Origin: Zoopage sp. CT-All
Taxonomy: Eukaryota; Zoopagomycota; Zoopagomycetes; Zoopagales; Zoopagaceae
Length of the DNA stretch: 21,123 bases
NCBI GenBank assembly: GCA_004114245.1
Contig: QZWS01000156.1
Location: 1-21,123 of the forward strand
Direction: 5' to 3'
Positions 9,135-15,746 of this stretch are shown here, piece by piece (the first letter of the stretch is position 1; each line of letters begins with the position of its first letter). The notes beneath the pieces were generated by a model. That model ran no database searches, was not told the origin of the DNA, and saw only the letters and a program-made list of their open reading frames with translations. The translations under genes were made by a program, and so were the position numbers.

Positions 9135-9623
9135 ATGCTCTTTCGCTGCTCATCAATCGCTCTTGCCACCTTGGCTGCCATTTGCATCTTAGCCTCGGTC
9201 AATGCCAGCCATGGAATCAACGATGCTCTTCAAGCAGAGAGGCTTAATGAATATTTGGGAGTTAAGCTGTTGACCCGATTGAGATCTGAGAAAGGACGAA
9301 ATCTTACCAAAGATGAGCTTGCAGCGGCAAGGACCAAGATCGAACAGCTTGCTAAAGAGCGTTATCCGACTCTAACACCAGAAGACCATAAGCGTATACG
9401 TGCGGAAGTTGCTCAAACAGAAAAGCAACTGCAAAAGGAAATGGATGAGATACATGATACTACATTGGAGCAACTAAAAAATGTCAAAATTCCAAAGCAT
9501 TCAAAGCGTTCAAAGAAGAACATTGCAGCTTGGAAGGCTATACTTGAAACTGATCTGGAGCTGACAGTAGAAGAAGCAGAGCGGATAAAAAAGGTGATTA
9601 GTGATGCGATGTCAGGTCATTAA
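9135..9623 (+). CDS. Secreted helical protein (family shared with 2519-3274)
   Basis: Single exon, 162 residues from ATG 9135. An upstream in-frame extension exists but has no ATG before this one, and only this start puts the signal peptide at the N-terminus. The signal peptide MLFRCSSIALATLAAICILA + SVNAS is nearly the same as that of the protein at 2519-3274. The mature chain is helical, charged, cysteine-free and only 137 residues long. It has three 'LT-x-(D/E)-(D/E)' helix starts: LTKDELAAARTKIEQLAKER (57), LTPEDHKRIRAEV (80) and LTVEEAERIKKVISDAM (143). The first and last match equivalent segments of the other protein. This gene lacks that protein's QPxQD repeats, so it is a shorter relative. 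Function unknown. Upstream is mL44 in divergent orientation. Confidence 0.82.
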   Translation: MLFRCSSIALATLAAICILASVNASHGINDALQAERLNEYLGVKLLTRLRSEKGRNLTKDELAAARTKIEQLAKERYPTLTPEDHKRIRAEVAQTEKQLQKEMDEIHDTTLEQLKNVKIPKHSKRSKKNIAAWKAILETDLELTVEEAERIKKVISDAMSGH

Positions 9624-9868
9624 AGGACAGGTCCGAGATGATTTGGTTGGTGGTGAGCTAGACCCATATGCAGATTGATGTGTCCATGCCCCTCCCAGTG
9701 TGCTGTTCTATCTGTAACTAAAATAGTACTATTCTTTAACAGAAACCAAACAGGCGGCCAACCAACTGCTGCGCGGACTCGGAAACAACAGGAAGGCGCG
9801 GGTGAACGACGTCGTGCCGCGCCACGCCAGACTTTGCGCTGCAGCCGTCCATCCATCTCTTCGGCGAC

Positions 9869-10408
9869 TTAGACCATTAGCGCGAGTGCGCTCAACACAG
9901 CGGCGGCAGCCATAGCCCCAACACCAATCACCCGTCCTTCGGCACCCGACGGCTGTGCTGCGGGGGCAGCGGTGTCCTGCACCCACGTCACATCGACCGT
10001 GACCGGCAACGCCTTGGTGCCATCGGGCTGCGCGCCATACTTTAACAAAATACACATCTTCTGGCTCTTGAGCTTCCTATTCGCGGGCATGGCTTTCGTG
10101 CACGTTGTCGTGTTCGCGGCGGTGCAGGACAGATCCAGCAGCGGGGCGGGAAGCGACGAGGACTCTGGTTTGGTGAGATCGGCATTGAGAAGCGCCTTGT
10201 ATGCATCCTCGTTGCAGGCGAGCACGGCCTGGAGACCCGGGGCTGGGGCGGTGACGGAGAAGGAGAGGGCGGTGACGTTGGTCGGGGAACAGACACCGGC
10301 GCCCGCAGCATTGCCGGGCGGAACGTTGACGGTGGAGGACTGCGCCGCGGCCAAGGATGCCGCTGCGACCCCAGCAATCAGGGACAGGATGAAGCCGATG
10401 CGCGCCAT
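9869..10408 (-). CDS. Secreted four-cysteine protein with GPI-like tail, paralog 3
   Basis: Single exon, 179 residues, ATG at 10408. The signal peptide MARIGFILSLIAGVAAASLA is followed by AAQ. The mature domain has the family cysteines in GVCSPTNVTALSFSVT, LLDLSCTAAN, TTCTKAMPANRKLKS and KMCILLKYG, plus one extra cysteine in VLACNED; it ends VTVDVTWVQD. A Pro/Ala linker and a hydrophobic end (GAMAAAAVLSALALMV) form a GPI-like signal. It shares its N-terminal motif NVTALSF with paralog 1 and its middle (PGLQAVL, PLLDLSC, KLKSQ-MC) with paralog 2, so it links the two. GC is high, in contrast with the AT-rich neighbour at 10754-12277. Function unknown; surface location inferred from signal peptide and tail. 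Confidence 0.85.
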   Translation of the reverse strand: MARIGFILSLIAGVAAASLAAAQSSTVNVPPGNAAGAGVCSPTNVTALSFSVTAPAPGLQAVLACNEDAYKALLNADLTKPESSSLPAPLLDLSCTAANTTTCTKAMPANRKLKSQKMCILLKYGAQPDGTKALPVTVDVTWVQDTAAPAAQPSGAEGRVIGVGAMAAAAVLSALALMV

Positions 10409-10753
10409 TTAATTAGGAGGGATGCGCGTGTGAGAGGGTGCGGATTTAGACAGAGCAGCGGTGGACGGGGCTGGTTGGGCAGCGATGGATACAGGGCAGA
10501 GGTTCGCTGAAGCAGCGTTTAATTTCGCCTGTTTATTGTGGCTGGCCACAGCGAGCAGTCGCTAGCCGGCCACCATTCACCTGTTTGGCAAGCGGAGACT
10601 GTACTTGATTGGATATTCCGGTATTGTAGTGTGAATGCAATGGTATATCGGGGTGTGGTGGGTAGGAAAATCCCTGTTCTCCTCTTCCAACAGTTTGAAC
10701 ATCTGCCTACTCACTTTGCACCATCCATGCATTTTGAATACTCGTCATTCTGG
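10409..10753. other. Intergenic region with promoter of paralog 3
   Basis: These 345 bp lie between two minus-strand genes. They hold the promoter of the gene at 9869-10408 and the 3' end of the gene at 10754-12277. On the minus strand an AATAAA occurs at 10532-10537, about 215 bp past the upstream gene's stop, a possible poly(A) signal. Open frames here are partly antisense to the 507-residue gene and look non-coding. Confidence 0.45.
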
Positions 10754-12277
10754 CTACAATCCACCAACAAATTTAGATACTACCGTGTGTTGCAGGCCTC
10801 TCAAATTGCTGCCATCCTCAGTGTCTCCGATAATTTTCAGAACATTCTTGGTTTTCTCGAGGGCATGGGCAGGAACAAGTTTGAAATCCAAGAGCTTAGT
10901 CAACCACAGATGAGCACTGGTATACTTCCTTGCCTTGATTAGCTCCCGGATCGGTGACAACTGCATGGACCAGCCCAGTACGCCGTTCTTTGGGGCCGTA
11001 TTGAAATAGATTGATTTCGAGCAGTCAGGGAGGATAGTCGACTTTGGAGAGACGCCACACATGCTTTTGAGTGCCATGCCGAGAGTGTCAGACTCCATTG
11101 ACATGAGTATCTGATGTATATCCTTCTGTATCAACCATGACATATCCTCGACATTCATGCCTGCAATGGTTAGAGCCCGACTGACGATGATTGCAATCTC
11201 TGGAGAAATTTGGTCATTGAAATCCTGTAGTTGGTTTTCGAGTAGTGAGGTCAGGCCATTGAGCAGTGCCATGACACTTGGACGTGGATTTAGATCGAGG
11301 TAGGCTTTGAATCCCCTTGTGATGTCAAAGGGCTTTGGATGAACTTTGAGTGGTCCTGTTTTAAGCTGAAGCAGCACCCCGAGAGGAGGTTGGAGGTTAC
11401 CTTTGTTGTAATCAAATAAAATAACATCCAAAACTCTGTTCATCTTCTCTGTAATCATGACGAGGTCATCCATAGTCAATGAGGGTCTAGGAGACAGTTG
11501 CTGTAGCTTTGGATGCGAATAGACTATTGAGGCTAACATTGAAGATATATCGTCGTGTGAGTATTGGATGACGGGGTGTGATTGTCCAAACCGAGTCACA
11601 AATGACTTCGTAAACCATTTTACGAGATCTTCATCCCACTTTTTGTCAATCACGAGGCCGTTGCTGAACTGTGCAGCGTTTTGAATAATAAGCTCTTCGA
11701 TGATATGCTCTTGCGGCCAAACAGCTTTGCACAATTGAAAGAGGCTGTGTGGATCAGCAGTGACAACTACATCATTTACGACTGGTGCTTTAGCGTTCCT
11801 CAAGCGTGATCGCACTGAGACACTTGCAAGCTCATTTGCCATTCTACGGTTTTTAAGCAGCTCATTGGGACCAATGAGATGGATGATGGCTCCAAGGGGG
11901 ACGCTTTGCTTATTGCCCGATTGCTGAAATAGCATGCCCAGGGCCTGACGGATTTCAAAATTATTCTTCTTATTCACTTTGCCAAAGAGCTTCATCATCT
12001 TCAGTGCCTTATCAACACGTAGCGACGGGCGGAATTCTTTTGCGATCCTGTTGTACAGGACATTGACCAGGGAGTAATTGTTTGCCTCTTCAGCGGTAAG
12101 CTCGCGTAGCACTTTGTGTTGGATTTCGGGAATAAGGGCAGGACTGATATCAAATGGCGGATCCGGAACGAGAGACTTGGGATCGTCCTTGATTTTCTCA
12201 ATTTCAGCACCTGATGCATGAGCGCCAGGGACAAATACCGCGAGGGCAGCAAGGGTAAGGATGGGCAGAGATTTCAT
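10754..12277 (-). CDS. Large secreted protein with internal repeats, unknown family
   Basis: Single uninterrupted exon, 507 residues, ATG at 12277. Residues 1-22 are a signal peptide (MKSLPILTLAALAVFVPGAH then AS). No membrane segment, catalytic motif or known domain is visible. The chain is mostly helical with three cysteines (183, 407, 419). I see a weak repeat of about 45-55 residues that begins with RPS(L/V): residues 83-135 (RPSLRVDKALKMM ... VPLGAIIHLIG), 264-308 (RPSLTMDDLVMIT ... PPLGVLLQLKTG) and 332-373 (RPSVMALLNGLTS ... SRALTIAG). An LTAEEANNY helix start at 60 recalls the LTxEE motif of the two smaller secreted proteins in this window, but the similarity is short. The gene is visibly AT-richer than its neighbours and intron-free. 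Function unknown; an extracellular or wall role is inferred from the signal peptide only. Confidence 0.82.
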   Translation of the reverse strand: MKSLPILTLAALAVFVPGAHASGAEIEKIKDDPKSLVPDPPFDISPALIPEIQHKVLRELTAEEANNYSLVNVLYNRIAKEFRPSLRVDKALKMMKLFGKVNKKNNFEIRQALGMLFQQSGNKQSVPLGAIIHLIGPNELLKNRRMANELASVSVRSRLRNAKAPVVNDVVVTADPHSLFQLCKAVWPQEHIIEELIIQNAAQFSNGLVIDKKWDEDLVKWFTKSFVTRFGQSHPVIQYSHDDISSMLASIVYSHPKLQQLSPRPSLTMDDLVMITEKMNRVLDVILFDYNKGNLQPPLGVLLQLKTGPLKVHPKPFDITRGFKAYLDLNPRPSVMALLNGLTSLLENQLQDFNDQISPEIAIIVSRALTIAGMNVEDMSWLIQKDIHQILMSMESDTLGMALKSMCGVSPKSTILPDCSKSIYFNTAPKNGVLGWSMQLSPIRELIKARKYTSAHLWLTKLLDFKLVPAHALEKTKNVLKIIGDTEDGSNLRGLQHTVVSKFVGGL

Positions 12278-12419
12278 GCTTTAAAGAGAGTTCTTGAGGA
12301 CTCTTGAGGGTTTCAATGGGGATAGAGAGGTGGGGCGCAGCGGATGATTGGCAGGAAGTTGGCAAAGAAAGCCATGGTGGCAGGCTGTCAACCGGGCCAT
12401 TGATCTCATTGCCGTTCAC
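12278..12419. promoter_or_regulatory. Bidirectional promoter, 507-residue secreted protein / GNAT
   Basis: The start codons at 12277 (minus) and 12420 (plus) are 142 bp apart, so both promoters share this segment. A direct repeat CTCTTGAGG/TTCTTGAGG lies at about 12290-12308. I see no clear TATA box. Confidence 0.45.
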
Positions 12420-13600
12420 ATGCTGCCATCCACAGCCACCGCAGTGCCCCTTGCCGCATTTAGCGACGGATTCAACATCCGATTCGCGACCGCAGATGAT
12501 TGCGACCGCTTTTTCTTCAAATGGGCGTCGGATGAGCAATGGTAAGCCTGGTCCGTCTGTGTCATCGCGCTTGCCGCTCACACCATTGTTTCCAGGGATC
12601 CAGCACATGGCGAGCCGATGGCGATGCATCGCAAGCAGCCGAATGCGTTCTTCGTGGGATGTGATGCGGCTGGTGCCGTGGTCAGCGTCATTGCCGCCGT
12701 AAGCTTGTAGCCCCTCCATGCTATCCGTTATTGATGCCATCCGCGACAGCACACAATGGGAGATAATGCGGCATTTATTGCATACTACATTGTCGGTGAG
12801 AGGATGCACCGCGGAAAGGGCTATGGGCTGCGGTTGTTCAAGTTCGTTTTGAAGCACCTCGGCCCCAATTGCATTGGTACGCTCCTGGACCATGACGTCA
12901 ACATACTCTGGTGAGTGGATAGTGGCTCTGGATGGTGTGATTTCCCAGGTGCCAAACTACGAGAAATCTGGGTTCCACGCTCTGTGGAAGAACTGCCGAT
13001 ACGCCCACGTCGTTACCGCCGATGACTGCCGATTTTACAATACCGCGTCGTCCGAATTCGATGTTGTGGGCTTATCGATTAACAACTGGGAGCAGGTGGT
13101 GGCGTATGAGAAGAGCGTCAATGGATTCAAGCGCGACGTGTTTTGGCAAACAATGGCCGAAGGCGGTGTTCCAGCCGGAAGCGATCTGCCGTGCATCGGC
13201 GCTGTAGTAGTGGATACATCCACCGGAGATATATGCGGTGCTGCAGCACTGCGCCAGGGCACAACCACCCGGCGTCTCGGGTATGTGTGCTTGATTATAT
13301 TTTGATATCTGAGATTGCGTGGATAGGCCAATGCTCGCTCGGAACAGCAAGGTGGCTGAGTTGCTTCTCTCGCACCTGCTAGCCGCCACTCCTATTGGAC
13401 GAACGCTGTCCATAGACATCAATACAGACAACGCCGAGGCAGTGAATTGGATCGAGTCGCATGCAGGATGGACGCCTGGATTCTTAACCGCGAGGATGTA
13501 TCGTGGTGATTGGCCGAGCCTAAATATTGATCGCTCCCAGGTGTTTTCGATCATCGTAAACCATTCCAGGAATTTATATATAGCTGATTTCACTCTCTAG
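12420..13600 (+). CDS. GNAT-family N-acetyltransferase with C-terminal YitH-like domain, five exons
   Basis: Model: exons 12420-12541, 12596-12698, 12750-12876, 12923-13280 and 13327-13600, with introns of 54, 51, 46, 46 and all GT-AG; 327 residues. The first three donors are GTAAGC, GTAAGC and GTACGC, the last GTATGT. The N-terminal GNAT fold includes NIRFATADDCDRFFFKW and the acetyl-CoA-binding motif A, YYIVGERMHRGKGYGLRLF, with R96-G-K-G-Y-G101. The next segment, ALDGVISQVPNYEKSGFHAL, is the usual 'LDgv..Q..NYeksGF' end of the domain and fixes the third intron. The C-terminal part (from CRYAHVVTADD to the stop) has repeated folds with IDINTDNAEAVNWIESHAGW, resembling the second domain of YitH-type GNATs. 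It should transfer an acetyl group from acetyl-CoA to an amine; the substrate cannot be told. Confidence 0.88.
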
Positions 13601-13643
13601 CCTGAGCAAGGTTAAAAAGGAGTGAGCTTCGTAGGCTTCCACA

Positions 13644-13649
13644 AATAAA
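13644..13649 (+). terminator. Poly(A) signal AATAAA
   Basis: An exact AATAAA lies 44 bp after the stop codon of the GNAT gene on the same strand. Confidence 0.5.
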
Positions 13650-13779
13650 AAGTTAAGCCACGTCATCGACAGCGCATCCCCCACAATCCTTGCCTTGTCA
13701 ATCGAGCCGACCTGCGCGAACTCGCCATGTTCACCGTACGATCTTCGAGCCCCAGAGTGGCAATTGTCGTACTTCAGCA

Positions 13780-14161
13780 ATGGAGAGCAATAAGAGAAAA
13801 GCTGATTGGTGGGTACCACAGCCACGACAGCCCAGTGAACCCCGAATCCTGTGTGAGAATTGACAAAGAGTCCATCGTATATCCCTTTGGATCATCTCTC
13901 TTGCGATCTGATGCGCAGAAGCCAGACTCTACAGGAAACATGCTTCCAGGCGAGCTGAGCACGAACGCTGCCGAGGAGACGGACAATTGCTTCAGCAACG
14001 ATCATACAACGTGCTCGATCAAGCGTCGGGAGAGGCGCGCTGGACCACCGGACAAGTATGCTCGGCGAGTAGAGATGAAGATTGTCTGCATCGATCCATG
14101 GACGCCTGATGACGTACACTGCCATGGTATGGTGCATCCAAGGGAGCAAGCCGACGGTTAG
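13780..14161 (+). CDS. Doubtful small gene, possibly spliced
   Basis: This region between the GNAT gene and the next minus-strand gene has two stretches with protein-like character in different frames. One starts at ATG 13780 (MESNKRKADWWVPQPRQ, ending RILCEN before a stop). The other is the frame that ends at TAG 14159-14161 and contains IKRRERRAGPPDKYARR. A single 97-nt intron (13853-13949, GTGAGA...CCAG) would join them in phase, but it is about twice the size of the other introns here. The second frame is also open from an ATG at 13727 without splicing. I recognise no family. It may be a real short gene, a relic or chance; confidence is low. Confidence 0.22.
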
Positions 14162-14252
14162 TCATCTTGTGCGACATAGCTTGTATGAATACTTGCAAGC
14201 ACTAATACACTTGCAAAACGATGGCATTGTATATGATGAAAGAAGCACAAGG

Positions 14253-15679
14253 TTAAATAAAAACGACAGACTCTTCGGCGAGCTCGAAATCGTCCAGGTC
14301 ATCGCGCCGCATGCGAAGTTTGATCTAAGGCAGGAGTTAGATACACATACAGGAAGTGCTGAACCAACGTCGTCAGGACCCACAGACGCACCATCCCCGT
14401 CATACACAACTTCTTTACCCTTTCGACTCCTAGCTGGGATGGTGGTTTTGGCTGGATTGATTGCACTTTGCTGAACTCGTCTATTGGAAGCGCTTCGTTT
14501 GTTTCTCCGTTGATGTTGTTGTTCAGGTTCGAACCCATCGCTCTCATTCTCAACCTCCGAAGGTTCTACCTTGGCCTTTGCTCCTCGTTTACGTTTCCCG
14601 GACTGCTCCGTCGTACTTTTATCTTTAGTGAACTTGAGATGCTTTGGCAGTGTGGTCGGCAAGCCATCGTCGTCCTCGTCGATCCGACTCTTCTTGGACC
14701 CTCGACCCTTGCGTGGGACTTTGCTATCAGATAAGGCTGCAGTCTGCATATCCTGCCTGCTATCACTAAGCGGAGCGTCTTCGCCGTGCTTTTCTGAAAA
14801 ATGGTCGACTTCCTCCACCTCTTCTTTTGGCTGGGATTCCTGCGTCGCCCGTGGTTCTTTCTTATCTCGCCTACCTCTGGTCCTACGTGACGATACCTCT
14901 GTTGCGACGACTGCAGTCGGTTCTAGATTACTCTTAACTTTTTTTGCTTCAAGATCAGGCATAGTCCGCGAGCGATGGCTGGGCAACGGAGTTCCCTCGA
15001 GAAGCTTGACGCGTTCTCGAGCACGTCTAAATCCAAACGGGTCATCTTCGTCGTCAGTGCCATCGTCTAGAAGGAAGGGCGGAATATCTGCCACCCTGAC
15101 ATCAGAGGCTCTACGCAGGTTGGCACGAACAGGGGCAGCAATCACGACTTACTCTTCGATCACTAGCTGACTCTCATTGAAGCCACTTGCAAGAGACTCG
15201 GTCATCCCCAAATCCGATGCACTGCGCTCGTCGTTTACTATTGCACTCAGATCATTCTCCATGTCCCATCCGCATGATGATGACTTGATGGCGTGCGGTG
15301 TCGATGTCGACACATGATATATCTCATCTCCATGACTGTCGTTTCCGGCGCCAGATGCGGGCGACGAAATTGATTGCTTGGCCAACGATGATGCGGCCCG
15401 TTTACTCCGCGATGGACGCGTCGGCCGGCCAGTAGTACTGCTCTCACCTGACGTCCCATTACTTTCTTGACTCCACTCACGCGTATCCTTAATTGGCATT
15501 TTTGGAATAGCGATTACTGGTTGCATCACCGCCTGCTGACCATTGTCCGAGTCATCATCACCGGAGGAGTTGCGCGTTGGTTTTCGCCGGGATTTCTTCG
15601 CACCTCCGCGGCTCGCCTTTAACGGTGTTGAATTGCCGTCTGCATACTTGGTGCGCGCAGTAGCACGTTTCGGTGGCAT
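14253..15679 (-). CDS. Basic/acidic disordered protein, probably nuclear, three exons
   Basis: Model on the minus strand: exons 15153-15679, 14369-15110 and 14253-14324, with introns of 42 nt (GTAAGT...GTAG) and 44 nt (GTTGGT...TTAG, with a CTAAC branch-like site); 446 residues. The frame extends to an ATG at 15772, but that would run into the coding start of the opposite gene at 15747, so MPPKRATARTKYADG at 15679 is chosen. The protein is mostly disordered, with basic patches (GGAKKSRRKPTR, RRTRGRRDKKEPR, GKRKRGAKAKVE) that look like nuclear localisation or DNA-binding stretches. A more conserved-looking core is ADIPPFLLDDGTDDEDDPFG at 183-202, followed by FRRARERVKLLEG. The last exon encodes an acidic tail, IKLRMRRDDLDDFELAEES then VVFI. 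No enzyme domain. A chromatin or chromosome-segregation role is a guess from composition. Confidence 0.75.
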
Positions 15680-15746
15680 GTTGATCGCACAGGCTGGGGA
15701 GGTGTAACAGTCACAAATCGTCTTCCCATACTGACGAGCTGCCGAC
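15680..15746. promoter_or_regulatory. Very short bidirectional promoter
   Basis: Only 67 bp lie between the chosen start codons at 15679 (minus) and 15747 (plus). Either the core promoters overlap the genes, or one transcript starts inside the other gene. The minus-strand frame stays open through this segment, which is a reason to test the start choice. Confidence 0.4.

Larger units (their letters stand above)
13601..14252. other. Gap between GNAT and the basic nuclear-type gene
   Basis: This 652-bp stretch holds the GNAT poly(A) signal and the doubtful small gene described separately. The last 90 bp are AT-rich and serve as 3' flank of the minus-strand gene ending at 14253. No RNA gene or repeat is seen. 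Confidence 0.5.

Noticed and set aside
12204-12893. 229-codon minus-strand frame
   Set aside because: It is antisense to the first GNAT exons and runs into the start of the 507-residue secreted gene; the spliced GNAT model explains the region.
14325-14350. 26-nt intron (GTATGT...TTAG) as the last intron of the minus-strand gene at 14253-15679
   Set aside because: It would keep frame but 26 nt is too short for normal splicing; the 44-nt choice from 14368 also keeps frame and matches the local size class.
14520-14540. GGTTCGAACCC, which looks like a tRNA B box
   Set aside because: It lies inside an exon of the minus-strand gene at 14253-15679, and I find no A box or acceptor stem at the right distance on either strand.
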